Below, piece by piece: positions 11,730 to 24,374 of a stretch of 64,000 nt of DNA (the first letter of the stretch is position 1; the number at the start of each line of letters is the position of its first letter). The notes under the pieces are model-generated. The model ran no database searches, had not been told where the DNA came from, and was given only the letters and a program-made list of their open reading frames with translations. The stretch lies in contig CM076154.1 in assembly GCA_038025085.1 (NCBI GenBank), forward strand, positions 35,196,501 to 35,260,500, given 5' to 3'. Made by a program: the position numbers and the translations under genes. Source of the stretch: Tetragonia tetragonoides (lineage: Eukaryota; Streptophyta; Magnoliopsida; Caryophyllales; Aizoaceae).

Positions 11730-12031
11730 GCATTAGACACTTGAATAAAAGTAAATATTGTGCTTTAATTTCCTGGCATCCGATCCGTTCTTCACTCCAA
11801 CAGATAAAACCTCCATATATTAAATTCCTATGATCAGGTGTTACTTGTTATTAGTCAACCCATGCATATGGCTACTACATTTCCTTATAATATTTGGATA
11901 ATCTAGAAGATTTTTGTTTTAGTAACATGTTAGTTAACTCAAGTACAGAAGCTAGCGTCGGTGGTGAAATGATTTGATCCCTAATTAAGACATTTAATAT
12001 GTCTATTTGTATTTTAAAAACCTAGTACAAC

Positions 12032-12037
12032 TATAAA
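12032..12037 (+). promoter_or_regulatory. Probable TATA box of TBL copy 3 (pseudogene)
   Basis: TATAAA 46 bp before the ATG, the same spacing as in copy 2. Confidence 0.5.
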
Positions 12038-12835
12038 TTCAAAGACACGTAATTTTGGTCAAGTACTTGAAGAAAAAATGGAGATGAAACCCAACAGCAT
12101 GATCAATAGAGCATGGAAGATAGGCACATTATGGAGTTTTCTTGGGTGTTTTACCTTTGTGCTTATTGTCAACCACCAGACACACTAAATTTCAAGCTTT
12201 TTAGCTTCTTTAGGTGAATATTATGTCCCTATAACTAGCATTTTTCAACAGCCTAAGAAGTGCAACATTTTTGAAGGCAGATGGGTTTTTGACCCGGAAC
12301 GAGTTCGGAGCTATGATCCAGCACAATGCCGGATTATGGATAAGAGTTTTCGGTGTCGACAGAATGAGAGACCCGATTCAAACTATGAGAAGTGGAGATG
12401 GCAACCCAAAGATTGTGATATCCCCTTGTGAGTAGTAACTATAATATATATATGTGTCTGTTTTACACAATCTGAATTACGATCCCTATTTTATTAAAAA
12501 GTGACTCTCGTGATATCAAAAGTTATCGAAAGTTATAGTATAATGTCCCTTATAAGTTTGTGTGTTGTTTGTTGTGGTAAAGGTTTAATGGAACAGATAT
12601 GCTAGAAAGACTAAGGAACAAGAGGATGGTGATAGTTGGGACTCACTAAACAAAAACATGTGGAATTCGCTTGTTTGCCTTCTTTATTCCTCTGTTTCTG
12701 ATCCCTCTAGAGCTGAACTCTTCTATGCTAAGGTAGTTGAACGGATCGGTGGATCAATCATTAAATGTTATTTTATTTTTATTTTGCAGATCAATTTTTC
12801 ATGAATAGCATTCACATTGGTATGCTCAAAAGCAG

Positions 12836-12955
12836 AAAAACTTGTATAAGACAGTCTTACTCTAACATTTGATGATACCAATTTTTAGGTATACATTTCC
12901 AAACAATGATCGCCTCATTTTTCTGTGAGTTGGTATGACACGAGACTTAATTTGT
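12836..12955 (+). repeat. Dispersed ~150-bp repeat in TBL copy 3 intron 2
   Basis: Related to 672-815 and in the equivalent intron. Shared motifs include 'cttgtataagacagtctta', 'tacatttccaaacaatgat' and 'gtgagttggt'. Confidence 0.45.
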
Positions 12956-14054
12956 TTGTTGCAGGACTATAATTTTAGAGTGGAGTTCGCTTGGAGCGCA
13001 TTCCTAATAGAACTTGACAATAAGGGAACCCATGAAAGCGGGCGTAGAGTTCTTGTGCTTGACAAGATTTCCTCTGCATCTGAGAAGTGGCAAGGGGCTG
13101 ATATTATGCTGTTCAACTCCTGGCCACTACTACAAAAAGAAGCTATGCCAACACTGCTAAAGTGTCGTATTTAGGCCTAAAAATGTCACCTTAAGGTATA
13201 GGCGACACTTTTGCAAGTGTCACAGTAGCTAATGTCGCCTTAGATATAAGCCAACACTTTTCCAGAAAATAGCCAACACTTTAAATACGTGTTGCTTCTC
13301 TTTAGCAATGCCAACACTTTTTCAAGGCGACACTTTTACTAGTAAAAGGCGACACTTTCTTCTGTTTTTTTAGCAAACTAAGACAACTCTTTTAAATGCT
13401 AAGAGCGACACTTTTTTAATTTCCAGCCAAATTAATCCAACACTTTTTCCTATCAAATACAACACTTCTAATGAGAAATATTCAACATTTTCTTTTATGA
13501 AAGCCAACACTTTCTCTCAATTTCTGATGCTTTTGTTGTTGATTGTTCTCTAGTTCCATCCAAGTTGAATGCAAGCATAATAAAGTTGCTGAATGTGTCC
13601 TGATCTTCATTGATATAAAATATAATCATTCTTCCAATCCAAAAAAATGCTTATAGCATTAGTTACAATGGTCCAAAATAACTGGCATGTTAATTACAGT
13701 AAGAGTTTACTGTAAACTCCAAAAGAAACAAGTTGCCAATAATTACAACCTCCAAATATAGTCAAATATATATATATATGTATATACTTAGTCCAATAGC
13801 AAAAGGTACTTATGCATAGCCGGCAATTCCATCTGATCATTTCCGCACATCTACCACCAACCAAAATGTGCAACATACACCACTGATCATTTCCGCATAT
13901 CTACCACCAACCAAAATGTACAACATACACCACCAATATATAACCTGATACATGAAAACAATTGAGGATATTGTTAACCTTAATTTTGCTCAAGTTGCCA
14001 CAATTTATTTTTTTTTACAGCAAACGCAAACTAAAGAACAACGAAATCATATAT

Positions 14055-14575
14055 ATTAAACTAATAAGGACAAGGGGACAACTGGTTATGGAAGAAATTC
14101 ATTACTCTCAGAGATGAATTTGTCTGTGAGTATGGGTCTGTGCATGGGTCTGTGCAGAGAGCTAATGAACTGTGGTTGATTGGAACAAGGGTAAGTTCAA
14201 TATGTCTAAAGACATAAAGGGAGGATCCATTAAAGCTATAACACCATATGGGATAGTATGGCAGTGCCAAGACACTGTGCTATTGCTCAAATGGTTGTGA
14301 ATAACTGCTTGGCAACTATGGACAACCTGTGTAAAAGAGGACGACCTATGGTGAATAGATGTATCCTTTGTAAACAGGCTACTAAATCCGTGAAGCACTT
14401 GCTGTTTGAGTGTTCTTACTCACAGCAGGTTTAGAATGCTATTTTGGGCTGGATGGACATTAACAGGAGGCCCTTAGGTCTGAATAGTGAGCTCAGGTGG
14501 TTTACCAGGTATGTTAAGGGAAAGCAATGCAAGCAAAGGGTGAAACGGACTGCAGGTTTAGAATGATATGTTGGT
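14055..14575 (+). mobile_element. LINE fragment (zf-RVT region) inside the CACTA element
   Basis: The translation reads 'NWLWKKFITLRDEF', then further on 'NRCILCKQATKSVKHLLFEC' and 'LRWFTRYVKG'. These are counterparts of 'SWVWRKLLHMRD', the zf-RVT cysteines and 'LRWFSRKVRG' in the LINE at 3868-4932. Frames are broken. It was either captured by or inserted into the CACTA element. Confidence 0.75.
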
Positions 14576-15679
14576 CACACAGGTAGTGTTCTTTTAAACT
14601 GGAAAACACTAAGGAAACATAACCAAGTAAGTACCGCAACTTATTATGGTGCAATGCACTTCTGAACCCTAATTAGTTTGACCACAATGGGTGACTGCCT
14701 GTATAAGTTGTACTCCATACTCAAGTTGTTTCTTATTAAGTTGGTGACCTGACACTGCTGACAACTTGCAATCTAGAAAATACAACATTACAAGCTCGAG
14801 TACAGCCAGAGGGAGACCAATCAGCTAGCAAATCAACTAGCTATTAAAGCTAATAGGGCGGGGAGAAACATGAAACATTTAGTTTTGCTTGACAAACCAT
14901 GTCAATCGTTTGTAAAACTGTATTCTGAGAATTTTGAAGGGAAAATTTATGCCAGGGTCTGTAACCTAATAATTTAAGTTTTAACTATGTCAGATGCACC
15001 CAAAAAAAAAAAAAATGATATGCAAACCCAGGATGTTTTATAAAGCTTCTTATAAATATGGCAAACAAATTTGAATGAATTCAGTCCTTTTCATCATTGG
15101 GAAACAAATTTGTATACTCAATACTCCTGATCACAAACAGTAACATCCAATAATTTGGTACTAGATTGATGCAAGGGATACTATCGACCTTCCCACACAT
15201 CCTGTATAAATAGATAGTCATAGTAGCTCAATTTTTTCAGAACAAACAACAAACTATCTAGAGGCTTCCCAAAAGTCAAAAATTTAAGTAAAACAACAAA
15301 TTATAGATCAGAATTAAACACCAAAAGTTCCAAAACTATTAGTAAACTTTTACTGCGAAATAAACATAAACCATACTGTGTCGTAGAGCAGGTGATATTC
15401 CCCCTCATTTCAGTAAAAGACAGTCACACACATTTAGCCCATACAGAATACTAGATAAACCATAATTGAACCTCACAAGTACAGGACCAAACATTGCTAA
15501 CAGACACCTGATGAGACAGCAACAGAACACACATTTATCTTTGTCGTTACACTTGCGGCACTATGATATGAATTAGCTCACCAACAGTAACGTAGCACAA
15601 TGCTATTAGCTAACTCTTAAATCATAATCCACTAAAAAAAACACTTAAATCAAAATTAGGGTTTCAATAATAGCAACAC

Positions 15680-15890
15680 AAATACAACAATAATTACATG
15701 ATAAAACTAATTGCAAGATTTAAAACATTATGTAAAAAAGTTTACCTTCAGCAAATTGAAGGTCAAACAGCCCAATTGAAGGTCGAACACCGTTAATTTG
15801 AAACACACCCACAACCAAAATTTGTCCAATTTACCGATGAAAGTGAGTGGGAATGCCAAATTTCAGATGATTTCAGCAAAGGGAGGCTGT

Positions 15891-15939
<49 letters not shown>

Positions 15940-16215
15940 TCAGAGAGCGAGATATCACAAATATAACAACAATTACATGATAAAACTAACTACAAGATTT
16001 AAAACATTATGTAAAGGTTTACCTCCAGCAAATTAAAGGTCGAATAAACCCAACTGAAGGTCGAACACCGTTAATTTGAACACACCCGCAACCAAAATTT
16101 GTCCAATTTACCGATGAAAGTGAGTGCGGATGCCAAATTTCAGATGTTTAAGCAAAGGGAGAATGTGAGGAGAGCTAGAGAGAGCGAGACAGAGAGCGAG
16201 ATGAGAGCAGCGATA
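15680..16215 (+). repeat. Tandem duplication (~275-bp unit) inside the CACTA element
   Basis: Two units share 'attacatgataaaactaa', 'aaggtcgaacaccgttaatt', 'aatttgtccaatttaccgat' and a GA-rich tail. The first unit's tail has expanded into a GA microsatellite. It is non-coding. Confidence 0.85.
15893..15935. repeat. (GA)n microsatellite
   Basis: Pure GA run of about 43 bp within the first tandem unit of the CACTA interior. Confidence 0.93.
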
Positions 16216-16783
16216 GCGAGAGACGAAAGGAATAAGGTGATGGGGCAACTCATGACCGACTAAACGATGTTTCTAGTTCTTGTTTTTTATTTTTCTATTT
16301 TTTTTTCCCTGATTAACTGACCGCCTAAACAAAAAATTTGAAGTCCCGCTTTTTTTTGGCACAGCCCGCCTATGTGTTTTGGCACAATCGTATAAGTGTT
16401 GGCTAAAATATTTTAAAATGTCAACACTTTCACAAAAGTGTTGTCTTTCATGTAAAATAAAAGCAACACTTGCTAAAAGTGATGTCTTTGTTAAAAAAAA
16501 TTGCGACACTTAAAAAAAATGTTGTCTTTATCATGTAAAGACAACACTTTTTAATATGTATTGTACTAAATTCTAAAATCATCATAATGCCAACATTTTA
16601 CGAAGTGTCGCGTATGAAATGTTGAAATAGGCTTTTTTTGTAGTAGTGGGCATTGGTGGACTCACGATGACAATGTCAAAGCGTACGTATCCAAATTCAC
16701 TTCTTATTTTAGAACTTGTTTATTGGCTAGCTCGGCTAATCTGGATTCTGGTATGTAATTAGATTGTCACATTTAATTTGCCC

Positions 16784-16990
16784 AACCAATGGTGGGTTGG
16801 TTTAGTGGTGCCAAGGGCAAGACTTTGGTAGGGAGGACTAAGATTCGATCCCCCATAATTACGATTGGGAGGAGCACAAAACCTTAACCCCGGGATCAAC
16901 TCCGGAATATTGAAAGATGATATCCACTTGAATTTGATATTTTCTCTCTTTTTTTTCTCTTTTTCTTTGTGTTTTCTCCTTCCTCTCTGC
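16784..16990 (+). mobile_element. Possible tRNA-derived SINE
   Basis: A box A-like 'ggtttagtggt' near the start and a box B-like 'gattcgatccc' about 50 bp later suggest an RNA polymerase III promoter. A pyrimidine-rich tail follows. No target duplication was recognised. It lies just after the last surviving exon of TBL copy 3. Confidence 0.5.
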
Positions 16991-17126
16991 GTTTTAATTT
17001 GACAAATAGAATTTGGCACCACAAATTCAAAATAACAACTTATAGAACATCTCTTTCGACTTTACCCAGTATCACCTGTTCAGCCTTTTCTTTCTCTTCA
17101 CGCATACTACCAGGAAAAAAAAATTA

Positions 17127-18072
17127 GAGTGACGATCCTCACGAATAATTGGAGATGTCAACTAGTTGCGCAAATATACTCAATCGATTAAACTCACAAT
17201 TCTCATTTCAGAAAATTTCTCACCGCCGAAAGATTAAAATTTGAATAGAATTTTTGTGACGATATCAGATATTGTTTTGATGATTGTGATTGAGTTATCA
17301 TCATCGCAAGTGGTAACAGCATTAGCTAGGCTGATAAATCAAAATTCAAAAAAGAAATATTGATATTTTTAATGGGGTTTAGTAAAGAATATTAGGAACC
17401 TAATAAATGAATTTCACTTATTTAAGGTAAAAATAATAGGTTTCCTAGTGTTGTCAATCGAGATTCTATAAATTATTCGCTCCTAAAAACATTATCATTT
17501 AAGGCCCATAAATTGATTTAATGCCCATAACTCCACACCTCCTTTGCTGCTTGTGCTAAAAACTTTAGAGTGACGATTCTCACGAATGATTGGAGCTGTC
17601 ACCTAGTTGCGCAATATACTCAATCGATTAAACTCATGATTCTCATTTCAAAAAATTTCTCACCGTCGAATGATTAAAATTTATTTGAATAGAATTTTTA
17701 TGATGATATCGGGTGATTGTTTTGATGATTGTGATTGAAATATCATCATCACAAGTGGTAACATCATAATTGTGTTCAATTTACGTTTTGAAGGGAGACC
17801 ATCAAAGTGGTGCTGACAACGATGGGGTTCTGAATGAGTATACATAAACTGACACTGAAAACAGAGGACTCATGGTCATTATGAAATCAAATGGTAATGA
17901 TGTTCTAGTAGTCATGTGTCTTTAGAATAACGTATTAGCTAGGCTGATAAATCAAAACTTAAAAAAAAAATATTGATATTTTTACTGGGGTTTAGTGAAG
18001 AATCTTTTAAGAACTTAACCAATCAACTTCACTGATTTAAGGTAGAAATAGTAGGTTTTCTAGTGTTGTCAA
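17127..18072 (+). repeat. Direct duplication between TBL copies 3 and 4
   Basis: 17127-17467 and 17567-18072 are two copies of one non-coding segment. They share 'ctcaatcgattaaactca', 'ttgttttgatgattgtgatt', 'agctaggctgataaatcaaa' and 'ctagtgttgtca'. The second copy holds about 150 bp more, around 17762-17935. No protein is encoded. Confidence 0.85.
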
Positions 18073-18356
18073 AAGAAGTGATATAAACACAGACATTGAA
18101 TTTCTTTGAGATATTTCGCAATTTTCCTGAAAGTTTGGAAGAGATGGGATAGATTAAGGTATGCGTGTCTTTTTCAAATTTAGTTAATAGTATGCGATTT
18201 TTTTTTGTTGAAATGCACTACTAGAAACGTCTCAAATGATGTGAACAACAAGGGCAAGACTACATTGTACTATTTGATATAAATTAAGAAGCAAGTCCAA
18301 AATACTAACTTGATTCACACAAACATCCTATTTGATTTCGTTTCTTATAATAATAA

Positions 18357-19648
18357 CTAGGTGGATGCCCATATAGTATGTCCGTGCGTTGCACGAACTG
18401 TTATTATATAATAAACTAATATAACGTGATTTTTAGTCTCATCGAAAAATCAAAGTGTAATTGTCACTTATGAAAAACTATTAATAATATATGGATAAAT
18501 TTTTATATAATCCATTTAATATCATGAATGCCATATACTAAAATTACTATGACTTTATAGGGCATCTTATCTAATTTAAACTCTTACCATCAATTTTAAT
18601 TAACTATTAATTAACTCATTCCATATGTTACATGATCCAAGAGGCCGGTAATAGTTTCAAAGTCTTTCTTGTAACCAAAAAAAAAAAAAAAAAAAAAAGG
18701 CTTCCTAAGCTTGATGTTGGTAAGTCAATACTTGTTGGTATAACTTATAAGTGTACAACTAACATTCCAAAAATATGATCCTTCTTTTATGGTAAAATCA
18801 CTTTAATTGTATAATGTATACATAACTACTTTTCAAATAATAAAAAAGTTTTAGACGTAAACCTTTGAATAGAAAAACATATTTCAATGCTTGCTTGTTT
18901 TTTCAAAGTTATATGCGGTCAAAGTACTGCCTTGAAGAACGCAAAAAGTCCAATGTAATTTTATTGTGGTCCGAAGGGAGTACAATAATAATTTTAAAGT
19001 TGAAGGAAACATAAATTGGAACCCTAAAATAACATGGGGGATCGGTAAATTACGTACAGTTATAAAATTATACGTGATAATGGTAAAGTTTCATATTAAA
19101 TATTGGACCTAGAATCATTTTAGATTCATCATTTATTTCTTTATTCTACATACTCTTTTTTATTATACTTTATCTTGAGATTGCTTTTTAAATTTGTATA
19201 GCTAATATACATGTCTTTTCTCTTATTTTTACATGCAACTCTTTAGTTATGTCAGCTTGTTAAGCTAATTACTGATTACCTTTTTATGTGAACGCATCTA
19301 ATGTTTATATCCATAGAACATACTACAAATGAGTCTCATTTGAAAGGATATTTCATACTCGCTCCAATGGTGTAAGAATTTTAATTTCTTAAGCAATGAA
19401 ACTAAAGTTATATGCTTTTAAAATCTAATAGTCTACTATTTAATGATTTAGAAAAGTACAACTTTAGTATATATTCTAAAACTCTAATTAATAGTGTAGT
19501 CTATAAGGATTTAAGAAAGTACAACTTTAGTATATATTCTATACCAAACATATATTTTTATTTTATATTTTATTTTAAAATTTTATTACCATGGCTCGCT
19601 TAGGTGGACGCCTCCAATGCTGTCAGAAAATGCCTCTAATATATAGAT
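18357..19648 (+). repeat. 1.3-kb dispersed repeat, copy A
   Basis: Starts 'ctaggtggatgccc', followed by a hairpin-prone 'gtgcgttgcac', and ends 'aatatatagatat'. Near-full-length relatives lie at 34695-35946 and 35947-37230. It is very AT-rich and without a convincing gene; the short open frame at 19412-19603 has counterparts in the other copies. It is probably a non-autonomous transposable element of unsettled class. Confidence 0.8.
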
Positions 19649-19649
19649 A

Positions 19650-20174
19650 TTATGATTGGTACAACTTGACTAAACTGGAAGCTAGCCATCGGTTAAAAAT
19701 CATCAACTAATCAACCCGAACAATTATATATGGATAGTTTGAATTTGTGATTTGATTACTTTCACTAGTGTGTGGATTTACAAGGTGCTCTTTCTTCAGT
19801 CCGGCTAAATTCTTACTTAAAATCGTTTAGAAAAGCCTAGAGAGCTCTATATATAGAGTCCTCCCTCGAGTTTATATTGGACTTTGATAGTTATGGGCCT
19901 AGTTTCTTTTTACTTTGTAGTCAAAGTCCAACTTATAGGTCCAGCGCCCATTTTTAGGCCACTAACCATTATTAGAGAAAATAATTCAATTACAAAATTG
20001 GCAATTTATTTGTATCTAAAGTAATTAATTTTAATATCCTCAAATATTCATTTGTGCCTACACTCCCCTCATTCAAAACTACAAGTATCAAATAGGGTAT
20101 TGAAAATAAAATACCAATTACATTTTATTTTATTAAGAATAAATTAGGTAGAAATTACGCGTATTAATACATAA
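19650..20174. other. Convergent intergenic stretch
   Basis: Non-coding AT-rich DNA just downstream of TBL copy 4. It contains no fourth exon for TBL copy 3 and no recognised repeat ends. Confidence 0.6.
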
Positions 20175-23100
20175 TTACATATGATCTCTTGTGGCATCAA
20201 AGAAAAGAAATGCATACAACAATCTATTCCAAGTATCTGGCACACCAGGAAGGCACCAATGTCCACAATCAATATCTTTCGTCCCATTCTTCCATTTTAG
20301 ACTCGAGTAAATTGATTGATGTGCATCTGATCTATACTTTGACAACATGGTTATGTTCAAGTACTTAACTTCCAATTTGGTCATCCCTTTGATTATCAAC
20401 CTCTCTACAACCTCAATGAACGCCTTAGGGAGACGCGATTGGTACGTCTCGATATCCGTAATAGGTTGGGTGGTGTTGTAGCACCAATGTGATGTATAGT
20501 GTACCTCAGAATTGCTCCTAAAGATCACTGTTGTTTTGTTTGGATCTACGTTGTTTTCCATCCATGTTGCCCATGTTTTCATGGCTTTTTCAAATGCTAC
20601 CTCTCTTGGCATCTTCTTGTTCTCTATTAGTTGTCCCTTGTATTCGAACACATCCCACCTGGATATTATTTCACATATATTTAATTGCCAAAGTTTAATA
20701 GGATGTACTCGGGAGGACGACTTTGTTTACCTGATTTCTGCCATGTAAAATGGTAATTTCTTGATTACATCGAGGAGTAGCCAATTTGGCTACACCAACA
20801 TATATTTTTAATGAAGTAGCCAATAATCATTGAGATATAACTGATCGTACATAATAAGATATCAAAATACTCGGCACTAAAGAAAAAGAAGTAAATAGAA
20901 TATTGAATGTGCGAGAATCATGGAATGAAAAATAAGAAATAGACAACGTTAAAAGTTAGAATTAACATTGTGTTGTATACACCCCTTTGTTTTAAAATAT
21001 TAACGTAATTCATTTTGGTTATTGGTCCCAAAAAAGCATGTATGTTTCTAATGTTGGGAATAATTTAAAAAAGAAAAATCTATTTTACTCCAATGACTCG
21101 AAGGAGATAAAGTACTGTGTCCACTTGCACTCAAACAATTAAACTTGAGACAAAACGAGATACCATAAGACATTTTCATCGTGTCTACAATACCGTGTAA
21201 AAAGTATATGTAAAGGTTTTTTTTCTTTCACAAATGGAGTAGCAGTTGGGATATTGCTTTAGAGGCTTTATTGTATATCAATTAGTAAGTATGAAGCCAA
21301 GATATAATGTTTAGGGGGACCAACAAAGACTAGCTAATTCAATGAAAAATGTATTATTTCTAATTATTTGTGGGAGCATGTGAAATTTAAAGCAAAAATC
21401 ATGTCCTACATTGGCCAAATGATGTCATAATCATACCCATATATAGTAATGCCTCGTCCCGTCTATGTGAACTATTAGATGGTAATTTTAACAATCCGCT
21501 AATTACTATTGCATCAATATGCTGTTTTTGTACATATAAAAACTTCTATATGACGATTTTTTGGTAATTTTTGGTGAAATGGGAGTCACTTTTCAATGAA
21601 ATAAGGGTCATTGCTCACCAAACGTAACCCCTACATTTCTAGATAGTGATCCATTTTTCTATGATCCATGAGTTGGTCTTACACAAAACTTGCTGGTTTG
21701 TATAAGATATTTGGTGAAGTGAATAAAGATTCATATTTCAAAGTTTTAATTGTACAAAAAGGACACACATGTGGCTATGCTCTCAAAACAAATGTGCATT
21801 GTAAAATCATTTCGTGGTAAAATATTTAAAAGTACTCTAACATTTTTTTTATTTAAAACGTAATATTCAATCTTTTGACACTTGTTATGTTCAGAAAATA
21901 ACAACGGAATTGAGTTACTACGTACTTACGCTTTTACTTGGTCCGCTTGAGTCCACCAATACCAAGAGTTGAATACCATGATATCGGCTCCTCTCCACTG
22001 CTCGGATGTGGATGAAATCTTGTCAAGCACAAGAACTTTACGGCCGCTTACATGGGTTATGTCGAGTTCTGTTAGAAATGCGCTCCAAATAAACTCCACG
22101 GTAAAGTTATAATCCTGTAATATATCGTCATAATCAAATCAAAATGAGAAATTGAGATCCCACGAAGTATATCAATAATATAGATAATTCAACAACATTG
22201 AATTTTATTTATTTCTCGATCTGTTTAACCTTGGCTCGGAAGAATTGAGAACGTAGCTCAACTTTAGAGGGATCGGAAATGGCCGTATAGAGAAGGCAAG
22301 CAAGAGATTGCCACTGGTTTCTGTTTAGTGAGTCCCCAACTAAGATCATCCTTTTATTCCTTAGTCTTTCTAGCATATCTATTCCATTGAACCTTTAATT
22401 ACAACAACCCAAACGAACAAAAGATTAGGAACATAATTATTTTTTTCTTAGTGTAAAGGAGGTACAAACGTCGACACATACGAGTTAGAAATTCAAGTAT
22501 GTAATAGTATCAACTTCAAAAGACTTCGCCAATAGATATTCGTTGTAATCAAGATAATAATTTTAGGTAAATAATAACATCTCGTTATATGAAAACATAA
22601 ATATCAATATTTCCAAAAGTTGCTATAGAAAAACGTAAAAAACAATATGAGATGGAGGGAGTATTGATTACTTACAATGGGATATCACAATCTATAGCTT
22701 CCCATCTCCACTTCTCGTAATCGGAATCAGGCCTCCCGTTTTGTTGACAACGGAAATTCTTACCGATAATATTCCCACACCGTGCTGCATCATAACTTGG
22801 AGTTTGTTCTGGATGATAAACCCATTTTCCTTCAAAAATGTTACACTTTTTCTTGGTCGTTATTATCTCGCTTGACAATTTCTCTCTGAAATCACTTGTG
22901 CCATGATAATCAATGGTGATGCTATTATTATTTGAAGGCTGGAGAATGACACTACTTGGCGTTGTTGGTGTTGTTGTTGTTGGTGGTGGTGGTGGTGGTG
23001 GTGTTGTTGCTGTTGTTGTTGGTGTTGTTGGTGTTGTTGTTGGTGTTGTTGTAGGGAGATGGATTTGAGCCAAAGGAGCTAAGAAATTACTTGATTTTTT

Positions 23101-23202
23101 TTGGTTTTGGTGGTTGAGGATTAGGAGTAAGATTACACACCCAATAAAGCTCCAAAGTGTGCTCACTTTCCATGTTCTATTGATACTGGAATTCTGCTCC
23201 AT
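20175..23202 (-). CDS. TBL: TBL copy 4, PMR5/TBL-type polysaccharide O-acetyltransferase
   Basis: Apparently intact 452-aa gene on the - strand with exons 22676-23202, 22230-22392, 21930-22114 and 20175-20658. It starts MEQNSSINRTWK, followed by a hydrophobic anchor (about residues 12-30). A long Thr/Pro-rich linker comes next (about residues 47-80, runs of TTTP and PPPPPPP) before [13 protein letters not shown]. The GDS motif is [10 protein letters not shown] and the C-terminal motif DCGHWCLPG. The HWWTH stretch reads YWWTQ here, a small departure from copies 5 and 6. The last exon has a slightly longer tail (DATRDHM). The linker is encoded by ACC/ACA-type trinucleotides and is probably prone to slippage. 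Substrate unknown. Confidence 0.93.
20777..20793. repeat. Near-perfect 17-bp palindrome shared with 29558-29574
   Basis: 'gtagccaatttggctac' occurs identically at both places, followed by 'acac' or 'acact'. Here it lies in intron 3 of TBL copy 4. It is probably the end of a dispersed element. Confidence 0.5.
21530..21705 (+). repeat. Dispersed ~150-bp repeat in TBL copy 4 intron 3
   Basis: Shares 'cctacatttctagatagtga' and 'gagttggtcttacacaaaac' with the copies at 672 and 44143. Confidence 0.5.
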
Positions 23203-23425
23203 TTTATCTTAATAAACTCGTGCTAGTTTTCTTTTAATAAATAAGGGAACTTCATGCAATAGGCCAATGAAAGACTTAGTCATGCTAGTAGTGTTAAAGA
23301 GCTAGTGGTAATCAATAATGACAGGACTAATGACAAAAGCTGACTTGCGTAGGTAGTGATGATTGCCAAGTTGCAAGTTTCAAGTTTTTAATTGGGCAAT
23401 ATTATCGCCAGCTGATAAAATAATA

Positions 23426-24350
23426 CTCCCTCCGTCCCTAATTCTTCTTCTCACTTTCCTTTTTAGTCCGTCTCAAAATCATCTTCTCCTTAACTTATTT
23501 AGTAACTTTTTTTGTGTTAAATCTCTATATTACCCCTCACTTACTACTCATTAATTACTTCATTTTGACCCAAATTATTTTTTCACCAAAGTTATTTACT
23601 CACCCAAATTAAACTAATTTACCCAAACACCATCTCCATCATTTACCCAAACATCATCTCTCTCTCTCTCCTCTCCATCTCCTTCTCCATCAGTTGTCAT
23701 TTACCCAAACACCATCTCCTCTCTCTCTCATCACTCAAATTCATTCTCCTATCTTCATCTTCCCCAGTCCCCACGAACCCACACCAGTCACCACCGCCGC
23801 CACACCGCTACACCACCACCCCAGGCCACGACCCCACAACACCGCCACCACAACAGACCACCACACCGCACCACCACCGCTACCACCACACCCACCAGAT
23901 CGCACCAACACACCCAGATCGACAACCACACCACCACCACGAACCCAAGACCACCACAACCCAAGACCACCACTACGAACCCACGACAACCACCAGATCG
24001 AACACCACCAAGAACCCACCCCACCACCACCAAATCGACAACCACCACCCGACCCCACCACCAAATCGACTACCACCACCAAATCGACAACCACCACCAA
24101 GAACCCACCCCACCAAATCGATCACCACCACCAAGAACCCACCGCACCACCACCAAAGTTTTTATCTTTTCTTATTTTTATTTTTTTTCTCTGTTTAACT
24201 GGAGTAAACAGGCCCTTGTGACTTGTGGTCCCAAATTTCTCTCTTTTAACTCAGTAATAAGGGGCAAAAGAGGAAAGTGTTGGCTCATTTTACATTTTCT
24301 TAATAACCGTGCCCTTTTTTGATGAGAAGAACATTTAGGGACGGAGGGAG
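23426..24350. mobile_element. Long Stowaway-like element (925 bp) with an ACC-rich core
   Basis: The ends are inverted ('ctccctccgtccctaa' against 'tttagggacggagggag') and TA flanks both sides (23424-23425 and 24351-24352). This matches Tc1/mariner-type MITEs, but the length is unusual. The core (about 23,770-24,160) is a degenerate CCACCA/GACC repeat that leaves open frames on both strands. Their Pro/Thr/His-rich translations are low complexity and not taken as genes. Confidence 0.85.
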
Positions 24351-24374
24351 TAAGACTCTTATATGTTTTTTCAT

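Larger units (their letters stand above)
13125..16648. mobile_element. Non-autonomous CACTA (En/Spm) transposon, 3524 bp
   Basis: Begins CACTACTACAAAAA and ends with the inverted TTTTTGTAGTAGTG. It is flanked by a perfect 3-bp duplication GGC (13122-13124 and 16649-16651), and removing it restores the TBL exon. Both subterminal zones are packed with short motifs in both orientations ('gcgacactttt', 'ccaacacttt', 'aaagtgtcg'), as expected for transposase-binding arrays. No long transposase frame is present, so it would need a helper. Inside it are a LINE fragment and a tandem duplication. Confidence 0.95.
12078..16682 (+). pseudogene. TBL: TBL copy 3, disrupted by a CACTA transposon
   Basis: Closest to TBL copy 2 in sequence and orientation. 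Exons recognised: 12078-12427, 12583-12732, and exon 3 split into 12965-13124 and 16652-16682. Three or four separate lesions are visible. A CAA-to-TAA change stops translation after 36 residues (12186-12188). One G is missing in the run at 12637-12640, which shifts the frame exactly at the GDS motif. A 3524-bp CACTA element sits inside the HWWTH codons of exon 3. No fourth exon with the DxxH motif was found before 20 kb. It cannot make a working enzyme. Relics of the membrane anchor and PMR5N region remain readable. Confidence 0.92.

Noticed and set aside
18216..18240. CACTACTAGAAA, similar to a CACTA transposon end
   Set aside because: No inverted partner end or 3-bp duplication was found nearby, so at most a broken end.
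23694..24221. Open frames of 175 and 119 codons on opposite strands rich in Pro/Thr/His or Gly/Val
   Set aside because: They arise from the CCACCA-type repeat inside a Stowaway-like element; low complexity, no motif, open on both strands.
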